NCBI RefSeq assembly: GCF_001293565.1
Contig: NZ_JXMU01000014.1
Coordinates: 1 to 64,000 of the forward strand
Source: Ahrensia marina
GTDB lineage: Bacteria; Pseudomonadota; Alphaproteobacteria; Rhizobiales; Rhizobiaceae
Reading direction: 5' to 3'
DNA: 64,000 nucleotides
The notes under the pieces are model-generated. The model was not told the DNA's origin and did not search any database. It worked only from the letters and a program-made list of their open reading frames with translations. Positions 52,356 to 60,254 of the stretch are shown in pieces. The first letter of the stretch is position 1. Each line of letters opens with the position of its first letter. The translations under genes and the position numbers were made by a program.

Positions 52356-53657
52356 TTACCCCAACTTCACATTGTCGATGCCGACAATTTTGTCATAGAT
52401 GTAAAAGAGCAGGAGAACGAGAACCAGCAATATGGCTCCCAATGCGGCGGCCAGGCCCCAGTTCAAGCTCGTCGAAATGTGGAACGCGATACGGTTTGAA
52501 ATAAAGATACCGCTCGTACCGCCCACGAGTGCCGGCGTGATGTAGTAACCAATCGCCAGAATAAATACGAGGATCGCGCCCGCACCGATGCCCGGCACTG
52601 ATTGCGGAAAATAGACTTTCCAGAACGCGGTCCAGTCATTGGCACCCATACTTTTTGCAGCGCGCACATAACTTGGCGAGATCGTCTTCATAACCGAGTA
52701 AAGCGGCAAGATCATAAACGGCAGCAGGATATGCGTCATCGCAATGATTGTACCCAGCTGGTTATTGATCAAAACCAGTCGGCTTGCATCGTCTACAATG
52801 CCGATCCAAACCAATATGTCATTGATAACCCCCTGCCCCTGAAGCAGCACTTTCCACGCGGATGTACGCACCAGCAACGAAGTCCAGAACGGCAGCAGCA
52901 CAAGGATCATCAACAAATTGGATGTGCGTGCGGGCAATTGCGCAAGCAGATAAGCCACCGGATAACCAAGAAGCAGACACATGAATGTAATCGCCAGAGA
53001 CATCCAGAGCGTGCGCATGAACAATTGTAAGTAAATGCGCTCGTTTTCTGGCTTCATCTGCACGCCTTCAGCCGTGTTTTCAGCATCAACAGCGCTTAAG
53101 AAATAACCCGATGTATAAGGCGCTTTAAAACTGTCCAGAATAACCCAGGTTCGAAGCTCGCCCCAATCTTTGTCCGCCTCAATAAACTGGGCTTTGTATG
53201 GCCCGGATTCCATTTTCTTCACAGCACGTCCAGTTGTACGGAAAAGGCCGGAAAATCCGGATTCCTCATAGTTCAAGCGGCTGCCTAAACGGGTGTGGAT
53301 ACGCTCTTCGACAGCAACTTTAAGGTCTTTGGCAAGCGCGGCAAATGTCTCCTCATCGGGCAGTTCACCGGAAGCCGGATCCCAGCGCTCAAGTTCTTCA
53401 ACCACCGTTGGAAGTGTGTTTTGCACGATCTGGTTTTCAACTGATCGGAACAACATATCGCCAATTGGCAAAAGGAAACTAAAAACAATAAACAGCAGCA
53501 AAGGCGAAATCATCAGAAACGAGCGCAGCTTTTCGCGGCGCAACGCTTTTGCAAGCCGTGCCTTTAAAGGAGTTCCATCAGCAGCCCGCACAATACCGTC
53601 ATCAGACTGGCCTGCGGCCAACTGTTCTTCGACACTCAAGGTTTCGGAGCTGCTCAT
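52356..53657 (-). CDS. Polyamine-type ABC transporter permease, PotB/PotH-like with periplasmic insertion
   Basis: A 433-residue permease, over 100 residues longer than usual PotB (about 280-310). After a roughly 40-residue cytoplasmic tail and the first helix, about 130 charged residues (around 72-205, with PSGELPDEETFAALAKDL and FRTTGRAVKKMESGPYKAQF) are inserted before helix 2 and should face the periplasm. The remaining helices and the coupling loop RAAKSMGANDWTAFWKVYFP are normal. The insertion is known to me from rhizobial homologues; its role is unknown. The gene starts five bases from the PotC-like gene. Confidence 0.9.
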   Translation of the reverse strand: MSSSETLSVEEQLAAGQSDDGIVRAADGTPLKARLAKALRREKLRSFLMISPLLLFIVFSFLLPIGDMLFRSVENQIVQNTLPTVVEELERWDPASGELPDEETFAALAKDLKVAVEERIHTRLGSRLNYEESGFSGLFRTTGRAVKKMESGPYKAQFIEADKDWGELRTWVILDSFKAPYTSGYFLSAVDAENTAEGVQMKPENERIYLQLFMRTLWMSLAITFMCLLLGYPVAYLLAQLPARTSNLLMILVLLPFWTSLLVRTSAWKVLLQGQGVINDILVWIGIVDDASRLVLINNQLGTIIAMTHILLPFMILPLYSVMKTISPSYVRAAKSMGANDWTAFWKVYFPQSVPGIGAGAILVFILAIGYYITPALVGGTSGIFISNRIAFHISTSLNWGLAAALGAILLVLVLLLFYIYDKIVGIDNVKLG

Positions 53658-53688
53658 GGAATACCTAACTAAATTGCATTAACAGTTT

Positions 53689-53714
53689 GGGATGCGGCTG
53701 AGGCGCCGCATCCC
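53689..53714 (-). promoter_or_regulatory. Intercistronic hairpin 3' of the polyamine-binding protein gene
   Basis: GGGATGCGGC (53689-53698) and GCCGCATCCC (53705-53714) form a perfect 10-base-pair stem with a 6-base loop, 15 bases after the binding-protein stop and before the permease gene. No U-tract follows leftward. Confidence 0.7.
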
Positions 53715-53729
53715 GATTTTCAAATCAGC

Positions 53730-54863
53730 TTACTGAGCAAGCCACGCTTGGAATTTCGCATCCAGATCGTCACGGTTGTCAGCCCACCATGTGTAGTCAT
53801 AGTTGTGGACGTTGCCCGCGTTAGCCGGATCTGTTGGCATATGTGGTGCCATGTCGATGCCGAGTTCTTCATGCTTGCCAACAAGTGGTGCAGAAGATTT
53901 ACGCGCAGGGCCGTAAGAAATGTACTTGGCCTGGTCTGCGAGACGCTGTGTGTCAGTCGCAAATTTCAGGAAGTGTTTCGCGCGTTTCATGCGTGATTCT
54001 TCAAGACCTGCAGGAATGATCCAGCCATCAAGGTCAAATGACTGCATGTCCCACATCATGCCGATTGGCTGGTCCTGCTCAACAATCGCAGAGAAAAGAC
54101 GACCGTTAAATGTTGAACCCATCACAACTTCACCGTCAGCGAGAAGCTGTGGTGTTTCCGCACCGGCTGTCCACCAGACAACATCATCTTTGATTGTGCT
54201 AAGCTTGTCGAAAGCAGCCTGAACGCCTTCATCTGTGCTGAGCACTTCGTAGATTTCTTCTTTTGGCGTACCGTTACAATAAGTTGCCCACTCAAGGTTG
54301 TCGATTGGACGCTTCTGAAGAGCACGTTTGCCTGGATATGCTTCTGTATCGAAGATATCGCAGATTTCTGTTGGCGGGTTGTCGCCAACCATGTCTGTGC
54401 GGTAACCGATTGTTGTTGAGTAAACGATCTGCGGGATAAAGCACTCGTTCACGCGTAGGTTGCCGAAGTCATCTTCAGCTGATGTGCCGTCCGGTGCCTC
54501 TGCAAGGTCCGTTGCCGGGTCGAGCTCAGCCGCAAGACCTTCGTCGCAAAGACGGATAGCGTCAGATGCAACAACATCAACAACATCCCAAGTCACGTTA
54601 CCAGCTTCATTCATCGCACGAAGCTTCGCTGTCGCTTCAGCAGAAGACTCGTCAAAAGAAACTTTGACGCCTGTCGCAGCAACATAAGGCTCAACATAGG
54701 CTTTAAGCTGTGATTGCTGGTAAGCACCGCCCCAAGAGACAAGTGTCATCTCTTCCGCACAGCCTTCACATGGCGCTTCAGCCAGGTTTTCCTGCGCGAT
54801 TGCTGTCGATGAAAACAGTGCTGTTGAAGCAGCGGCTGCAAGTAGTAATGATTTATGTTTCAT
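53730..54863 (-). CDS. Polyamine-type periplasmic binding protein (PotD/PotF-like)
   Basis: A 377-residue secreted binding protein. The signal peptide (KHKSLLLAAAASTALFSSTA) is cleaved near AIAQ/ENL. The mature N terminus has a Cys-x2-Cys pair (APCEGCAEEM) ahead of TLVSWGGAYQQSQLKAYVEP, the usual first strand of PotD-like proteins; further cysteines (LCDEG, VNECFI, EICDIF, YCNG) may form disulfides. Ligand candidates are putrescine, spermidine or another amine. The ATPase gene lies upstream on the same strand. Confidence 0.9.
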   Translation of the reverse strand: MKHKSLLLAAAASTALFSSTAIAQENLAEAPCEGCAEEMTLVSWGGAYQQSQLKAYVEPYVAATGVKVSFDESSAEATAKLRAMNEAGNVTWDVVDVVASDAIRLCDEGLAAELDPATDLAEAPDGTSAEDDFGNLRVNECFIPQIVYSTTIGYRTDMVGDNPPTEICDIFDTEAYPGKRALQKRPIDNLEWATYCNGTPKEEIYEVLSTDEGVQAAFDKLSTIKDDVVWWTAGAETPQLLADGEVVMGSTFNGRLFSAIVEQDQPIGMMWDMQSFDLDGWIIPAGLEESRMKRAKHFLKFATDTQRLADQAKYISYGPARKSSAPLVGKHEELGIDMAPHMPTDPANAGNVHNYDYTWWADNRDDLDAKFQAWLAQ

Positions 54864-54954
54864 AAAAGTCTCCCAATAGTTTCTACAGTTAGAAGTTATA
54901 CGTCTGTAGTTGGTTGATTGCGGCTAACCTGCCGCAAACAGGTTTGATAAAAGC

Positions 54955-56049
54955 TTAGACAGCTTCGTCTAGAGCTTTAGCGTCGGCGGCATCCCAGCCA
55001 ACCTTCACAACATCGCCTGCCGAGATCGGCCGTTTGTCACGGCGGTTTCTCACTTTGACGATGAATTCATTATTGCCGGCAACATTCATGCGAACACGAA
55101 TGTGGTCGCCAAGATAGATCATCTCTTCAATCTTGCCGTCCACGAGGTTGTTCGGAGAATTATCCGGTGCAACTTCGATACGCTCCGGGCGCAATGATAC
55201 GGACGTTCTGTCGCCCACATTATGAACATTGACCGGATCGGCCTTAACCAGCGTGCCGTCATCAAGTTTGACGGTGCAAATGTCCTTGTTAATTTCCACA
55301 ACGCTGCCGGCAAGCTTGTTGTTTTCACCGATAAACTGGGCAACGAAAGAGTTATCCGGGCTTTCATAGAGAACATCCGGCGGTGACAATTGCTGGATAA
55401 TACCATCATTAAAGACCGCCACACGGTCAGACATGGTCAAAGCTTCTGTCTGGTCATGCGTAACATAAACAACAGTGACACCCAGATTGTCATGAATATG
55501 CTTGATTTCATACTGCATTTGTTCACGCAGCTGCTTATCAAGCGCGCCCAAAGGCTCATCCATCAATACCAGTTCGGGATCAAAAACCAGCGCCCGCGCA
55601 ACAGCAACACGCTGCTGCTGGCCACCGGACAATTGCGCCGGACGGCGTGAACCGAATTCACCCAGCTCCACCATTTCAAGAGCACGTTTTATCCGGTCTT
55701 CGCTTTCGGATTTACCCATACCGCGCACTTTTAGCGGAAACGCCAGATTCTCAGCCACTGACATGTGGGGGAAAAGGGCATAATTCTGGAAAACCATGCC
55801 GATACCGCGTTTGTGAGGCGGCACATTATTAATGGGATTACCATTAAGATAGATTTCGCCGTGTGTGGCGGGCTCGAAGCCTGCGAGCATCATCAAGCAG
55901 GTCGTTTTTCCGGAGCCTGATGGCCCGAGCATTGTAAGAAATTCGCCTTGGGCGATATCAAGATTAAGGTTTTTTACGACGAGGTTTTCGCCGTCATAAC
56001 TTTTCTGCACGCCGTCAAAAACTACTGACGCACCTCTTGTATTTGACAT
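54955..56049 (-). CDS. Polyamine-type ABC transporter ATP-binding protein (PotA-like)
   Basis: A 364-residue ATPase with Walker A GPSGSGKTT, signature LSGGQQQRVAVARA, Walker B LMDEPLGALDKQ, switch VTHDQTEALTMSDR and a C-terminal TOBE region (SLRPERIEVAPDN). ATG 56049 has GGAG eight bases ahead; an in-frame ATG at 56073 is the alternative. It is first in the operon, 91 bases ahead of the binding-protein gene. Confidence 0.94.
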   Translation of the reverse strand: MSNTRGASVVFDGVQKSYDGENLVVKNLNLDIAQGEFLTMLGPSGSGKTTCLMMLAGFEPATHGEIYLNGNPINNVPPHKRGIGMVFQNYALFPHMSVAENLAFPLKVRGMGKSESEDRIKRALEMVELGEFGSRRPAQLSGGQQQRVAVARALVFDPELVLMDEPLGALDKQLREQMQYEIKHIHDNLGVTVVYVTHDQTEALTMSDRVAVFNDGIIQQLSPPDVLYESPDNSFVAQFIGENNKLAGSVVEINKDICTVKLDDGTLVKADPVNVHNVGDRTSVSLRPERIEVAPDNSPNNLVDGKIEEMIYLGDHIRVRMNVAGNNEFIVKVRNRRDKRPISAGDVVKVGWDAADAKALDEAV

Positions 56050-56194
56050 TCTTCTCCATTCCCGCAGCATCAAAGCCTGCTGCCCTTGTGGGATTCAATA
56101 CATAATCCACAAATTCGTTCGAAGCAAAGATAGCCAAAACGGCCCCCGCATTCTCACGCCCTCAGCGTCAACGTAGAGCATGAATTTCAGATGT

Positions 56195-56536
56195 CTAGCG
56201 AAGATTTAAATTTCCACGTGGACTACCCGAAAACTTGTCAAAAAAGAGTATTTTTGCGCCATTTTGCGGCGTTTTTGCATAAATAATGACCAAATCACCA
56301 TCCACATCCACGCTTTCTACAACGAAAGTTTCAGGTATTTTTATATCCGCTTCAATCATTTGCGCTGTATCAGCCGCATTATTCATCTTGTAAACAATGG
56401 CAAAAAGCACCGCGAAAACCGCAATAAACATCGTACCAATGGAGACCGCCATCAGGCGCACCATCTTCCGCCGCAGCCGCTCGGCTGCCGGATCGAGCGG
56501 TTTTTCTTCTTCTTTATCCAATTTAATTTCAGCCAT
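56195..56536 (-). CDS. Small membrane-anchored conserved protein (DUF6476-like)
   Basis: A 113-residue protein with a charged N-terminal tail (KLDKEEEKPLDPAAERLRRK), one membrane helix (about 31-50, LMAVSIGTMFIAVFAVLFAI) and a small C-terminal domain likely in the periplasm (VESVDVDGDLVIIYAKTP). It resembles uncharacterised proteins that I remember beside rluD-type genes in Hyphomicrobiales. It is divergent from the pseudouridine synthase gene with a 56-base gap. Function unknown. Confidence 0.75.
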   Translation of the reverse strand: MAEIKLDKEEEKPLDPAAERLRRKMVRLMAVSIGTMFIAVFAVLFAIVYKMNNAADTAQMIEADIKIPETFVVESVDVDGDLVIIYAKTPQNGAKILFFDKFSGSPRGNLNLR

Positions 56537-56592
56537 AGCTCTATGTCACTTTTCCGATATAAGAACGCTGACTTAAGCAAGGTTGAAGTAAA

Positions 56593-57597
56593 ATGGAAGA
56601 GTTCATCGCCAAAGATGCACATAATGGCTTGCGGCTGGATCAGTGGCTGTCAGCGATCACGCATCAGGACATCTCGCGTAACCGCATCAAAGCGATTATT
56701 GAAGACGGCCATGTCAAATTAAACGGTGAAACCGTCACGCAGCCAAAAAAGAAAATTGCCGCTGGCGATAAAGCGCTCTTTGTCGTGCCGGAGGCTGGCG
56801 ATCCCGATCCGGTAGCTGAAGACATTCCCCTAAATGTATTGTTTGAGGACAATGACCTTATTGTCATCGATAAGCCTGCCGGCATGGTTGTGCATCCCGG
56901 CGCAGGCAATTTAAACGGCACATTGGTCAATGCGCTCATTCACCACTGCGGTGATACACTATCCGGCATTGGCGGCATCAAACGGCCGGGCATTGTTCAC
57001 CGGCTCGACAAGCAAACCAGCGGCGTGATGGTCGTTGCCAAAAATGACGCCGCACACCGGCATCTATCATCCCAATTTGCAGACCATGGCCGCACCGGGG
57101 CAATGCGCCGTGTCTACACCGCCATCATTTGGGGCGCGCCCCAGCAGCAAAAATTGCGCATTGAAACATATCTGGGCCGCGGCGACGGTGACCGCACAAA
57201 ACAGGCCGTTGTCAATGAGAACAGGCCGGGCGCACGCCATGCGGTCACACATGTGCAAATCATGGAGCGCTATGGCCCCAAAGACGGAACAGATCAGGTC
57301 GCTAGCCTTATTAATTGCGAACTGGAAACAGGCAGGACACACCAAATCCGCGTTCATATGGCCCATATCGGCCACCCGCTGATCGGGGATGATGTCTATG
57401 GCGCAGGCTTTCGCACGAAAGCCAATATATTGCCTGAACCGGCGCAGTCAGCCGCAAATAAATTCCGCAGGCAATCCCTCCATGCGCGGCTATTGGCTTT
57501 TAAGCACCCGAAAACGGGCGAAATACTTACCCTTGAAAGCGATCCGCCGGAAGACATGCAGGAAGTCATGCAGGCATTTTCAGTGAGTTGGAATTAA
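56593..57597 (+). CDS. rluD: RluA/RluD-family 23S rRNA pseudouridine synthase
   Basis: A 334-residue enzyme with an N-terminal S4 RNA-binding domain (LRLDQWLSAITHQDISRNRI) and a pseudouridine synthase domain with the catalytic motif HRLDKQTSGVMVVAK (Asp). The downstream Tyr/Arg motifs are in RRVYTAIIWG and ETGRTHQIRVHMAHIGHPL. The S4 domain and position near rpoH favour RluD (positions 1911/1915/1917 of 23S rRNA); RluC is the alternative. Confidence 0.92.
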   Translation: MEEFIAKDAHNGLRLDQWLSAITHQDISRNRIKAIIEDGHVKLNGETVTQPKKKIAAGDKALFVVPEAGDPDPVAEDIPLNVLFEDNDLIVIDKPAGMVVHPGAGNLNGTLVNALIHHCGDTLSGIGGIKRPGIVHRLDKQTSGVMVVAKNDAAHRHLSSQFADHGRTGAMRRVYTAIIWGAPQQQKLRIETYLGRGDGDRTKQAVVNENRPGARHAVTHVQIMERYGPKDGTDQVASLINCELETGRTHQIRVHMAHIGHPLIGDDVYGAGFRTKANILPEPAQSAANKFRRQSLHARLLAFKHPKTGEILTLESDPPEDMQEVMQAFSVSWN

Positions 57598-57607
57598 CAC
57601 CGGCGCA

Positions 57608-58525
57608 TCAAAGTGTTTCACCGAACATCTTGCGGCTATGCTGTGTAAGCGCATCGGCAAAAGCCGCCATGGCGGGCGACAAATCACGCGCCGGATAATA
57701 TAGGTAAAATCCCGGCAAGGGCGAAAGCTGATCATCCAGAACAGCTTCCAGCCGTTTGGATCCAAGTTCGTCCCGCACCATGTGCCGCCAAAGATAGGCC
57801 AGCCCCAACCCTTCAACGGCGGCCTGCCTCACCAAAGCGCCGTCATTAAAAACCAGTTGCATGGCGTCCCTTTGCTCAACTCTGCCCGTCGCGCCTTGAA
57901 AGACCCACGGAAAAATCCGGCCAGCGCTGTGCATGCGGTAACCAATACAAAGATGGCTGCCAAGCACATCCGGCGTCTGCGGCCGCCCATATTGTTCGAA
58001 ATAGGACGGTGCACCGACAACAACCGGCTGAACGTCACCTGTCAACTTGCGGGAAATCATGTCCTGCTCCAGCTTGCTACCAAGACGTATTCCGGCATCA
58101 AACCGCCCCTCAACCACATCTATCAGCGCATCACTGACTGAAATCTCAATCTGGACAGCAGGGTGCGCAAGACGAAATTCTGCCAGCATCGGCATGACCA
58201 GCAATTCTGCCGCATCGCGCCCCATCGTCAGGCGAACCGGTCCTGAAATTTGACCTTCCCCCGCCTCCAACTCATGCAGCGCCAGATCAATCTCATCAAA
58301 TGCCGGACCGAGACGGCCAAGAAGCGCTGCACCTGCCGCTGTTGGCGAAACTGCGCGTGTGGTACGCGCCAACAACCTTTGGCCCAAACTCTTTTCAAGT
58401 TTACGGATTGAATGACTAAGCGCCGACTGGGTAATGCCCAGCTCTGCTGCCGCGCGCGTGAAGCTACCTTTGTCCACAATCAGCCGTAAAGCCGCCAACG
58501 CATCAAGTTGATTTCGCTTATTCAT
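57608..58525 (-). CDS. LysR-family transcriptional regulator
   Basis: A 305-residue regulator with a typical LysR helix-turn-helix (residues 1-60: DKGSFTRAAAELGITQSALS, IRKLEKSLGQRLLARTTR) and an effector domain containing GRDAAELLVMPMLAEF. It is divergent from a RidA-family gene, its likely target. GATCA (58545-58549) and TGATC (58556-58560) form a small dyad in the intervening gap. The effector is unknown. Confidence 0.9.
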   Translation of the reverse strand: MNKRNQLDALAALRLIVDKGSFTRAAAELGITQSALSHSIRKLEKSLGQRLLARTTRAVSPTAAGAALLGRLGPAFDEIDLALHELEAGEGQISGPVRLTMGRDAAELLVMPMLAEFRLAHPAVQIEISVSDALIDVVEGRFDAGIRLGSKLEQDMISRKLTGDVQPVVVGAPSYFEQYGRPQTPDVLGSHLCIGYRMHSAGRIFPWVFQGATGRVEQRDAMQLVFNDGALVRQAAVEGLGLAYLWRHMVRDELGSKRLEAVLDDQLSPLPGFYLYYPARDLSPAMAAFADALTQHSRKMFGETL

Positions 58526-58651
58526 GAATTATGCTCATGGCACTGATCAATAAAATGATCTTCTATCACTTATCTACAATGTTATCTATCCGGCTGTCTT
58601 TGAAAAAGATGCAAAGCCAACAACGCCTGCCCTGCAAAAAGAGCAAAAAAC

Positions 58652-59059
58652 ATGACAGCACAAATGACACGCCTTAATCCGCCGGAACTCCCAGACGCCA
58701 GTTCAATCGGCTACAGCCAGATATCAATTGCAGAGGCCGGGAAAATGGCCTTTGTATCGGGACAGGTCGCCACAGCCGAGAACGGCTTGCCTACACCAAA
58801 GGATTTCGACGGTCAGGCTGCACAAGTCATGCGTAAGGCAGCAAACGCACTGGCAGCAATAGGCGCGGCCCCCGAAGACATTGCTATCGCGCGCGTATAT
58901 GTAGTCGGCCTTAATGATGAACGTCTAGCAAGCACCGTGAACCATTTTAAAGCGTTCTGCGGCGATGCGGCACCTTCACTGACGGGCATCGGAGTTGGGG
59001 CGCTTGCCGGCGCCGACTTGCTGATAGAAATGGAGATGCAGGTGCGATTACCGGATTAA
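58652..59059 (+). CDS. RidA (YjgF)-family protein lacking the canonical Arg
   Basis: A 135-residue protein of the YjgF/YER057c/UK114 family; trimeric relatives hydrolyse reactive enamines and imines. The family core is present (FVSGQVATAENG, AANALAAIGAAPEDIAIARV, LIEMEMQV with the conserved Glu). The active-site Arg of archetypal RidA, normally in PARS-TVEV, is missing: this protein reads APSLTGIGVGAL. Imine deaminase activity is thus unlikely, and it belongs to another Rid subgroup. It is divergent from a LysR regulator. Confidence 0.88.
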   Translation: MTAQMTRLNPPELPDASSIGYSQISIAEAGKMAFVSGQVATAENGLPTPKDFDGQAAQVMRKAANALAAIGAAPEDIAIARVYVVGLNDERLASTVNHFKAFCGDAAPSLTGIGVGALAGADLLIEMEMQVRLPD

Positions 59060-59125
59060 GGTAAGAGGCCACCACTGCCATTGATAACAAGCGGGAACAA
59101 AACAGTTCACAAAACATTGAATGAG

Positions 59126-59157
59126 TGTTCACGAGATATTACATCTCAAAATGAACA
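59126..59157. promoter_or_regulatory. Nested inverted repeat upstream of rpoH
   Basis: Outer arms TGTTCA (59126-59131) and TGAACA (59152-59157) enclose inner arms GAGAT (59133-59137) and ATCTC (59143-59147). It lies about 110 bases before the rpoH start in the 205-base gap after the RidA gene. It may be an operator or an RNA stem; I could not place convincing promoter hexamers around it. Confidence 0.4.
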
Positions 59158-59264
59158 TAATGTGCTAGTAAACATTTTGCCGGTTTAGCGGGCTTTGACA
59201 GACGCGATGACCGGTGCTTGCCGCAATCGGGCGGAAGCAAAAATAGAAGAAAAGGGGTGCTGCA

Positions 59265-60173
59265 TTGACCCAACCAAACACTTTACCCAGCCTTTCAGGC
59301 GGCGCAGACGGCTTGGCCCGTTATATGGAGGAAATCCGCCGGTTTCCTATGCTACAGCCTGATGAAGAATATATGCTGGCAAAACGCTATCACGAACATG
59401 ACGATACCGAGGCTGCGCACCGCATGGTGACAAGCCATTTGCGCTTGGTGGCCAAGATTGCGATGGGATATCGCGGCTATGGCCTGCCGATTGGCGAAGT
59501 TGTGTCCGAAGGCAATGTCGGCCTGATGCAGGCTGTTAAAAAATTCGACCCGGAACGGGGTTTCAGATTGGCAACCTATGCCATGTGGTGGATTAAAGCC
59601 TCCATACAGGAATATGTATTGCGCTCTTGGAGCCTTGTGAAAATGGGCACAACTGCCAACCAAAAGCGGCTGTTCTTTAATCTTCGCAAAGCCAAGAACC
59701 GTATTCAGGCCCTTGGCGAACACGATCTGAACGAAGAACAGGTCCAGAAAATCGCGACTGATCTGAAAGTGACAGAAGAAGAAGTGCTGTCTATGAACCA
59801 GCGCCTCTCCGGCGATGCATCGCTTAATGCGCCACTGCGTAATGCAGAAGGTGAAAGCGGTCAGTGGCAGGACTGGCTGGTTGATGAATCAGACAGTGCA
59901 GAGGAAATGCTCGTTGAAGAAGACGAACTGGATCACCGCCGTTCAATGCTGAACGATTCGATCGAGGTTCTGAACGAACGCGAGCAGCGGATTTTCCGCG
60001 CGCGCCGCTTGTCCGAAGACCCTGTTACGCTTGAAGATTTGAGCCAAGAGTTCAACATTTCGCGTGAACGCGTACGCCAGATTGAAGTACGCGCATTCGA
60101 AAAAGTTCAGGAAGCAATGGTCGCTGCCGCAGCAGAATTGGCCGCGCCGCAAAAACAGATCGAAGCGCAGTAA
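59265..60173 (+). CDS. rpoH: RNA polymerase heat-shock sigma factor RpoH (sigma-32)
   Basis: A 302-residue sigma factor. Region 2 includes LRLVAKIAMGYRGYGLPIGE and FDPERGFRLATYAMWWIKAS. The RpoH box is QKRLFFNLRKAKNRI, unique to sigma-32. Region 4 ends EFNISRERVRQIEVRAFEKV. The start is TTG at 59265 with AAGGGG ahead; the protein then begins TQPNTLPSLSGGADGLARY, as in other alphaproteobacterial RpoH. It directs transcription of chaperone and protease genes after heat shock. A strong terminator follows. Confidence 0.97.
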   Translation: MTQPNTLPSLSGGADGLARYMEEIRRFPMLQPDEEYMLAKRYHEHDDTEAAHRMVTSHLRLVAKIAMGYRGYGLPIGEVVSEGNVGLMQAVKKFDPERGFRLATYAMWWIKASIQEYVLRSWSLVKMGTTANQKRLFFNLRKAKNRIQALGEHDLNEEQVQKIATDLKVTEEEVLSMNQRLSGDASLNAPLRNAEGESGQWQDWLVDESDSAEEMLVEEDELDHRRSMLNDSIEVLNEREQRIFRARRLSEDPVTLEDLSQEFNISRERVRQIEVRAFEKVQEAMVAAAAELAAPQKQIEAQ

Positions 60174-60198
60174 AACAATAACTGCCTCATAACAAATC

Positions 60199-60233
60199 AA
60201 AGCCCCGCTGATTTTCATCATGCGGGGCTTTTT
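60199..60233. terminator. Rho-independent terminator after rpoH
   Basis: AAAGCCCCGC (60199-60208) pairs with GCGGGGCTTT (60222-60231), followed by further T residues, 25 bases after the rpoH stop. The convergent Glu-Pro repeat gene ends 22 bases beyond, so it may serve both. Confidence 0.9.
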
Positions 60234-60254
60234 ATATCAGTTTGTAATTAAGCC

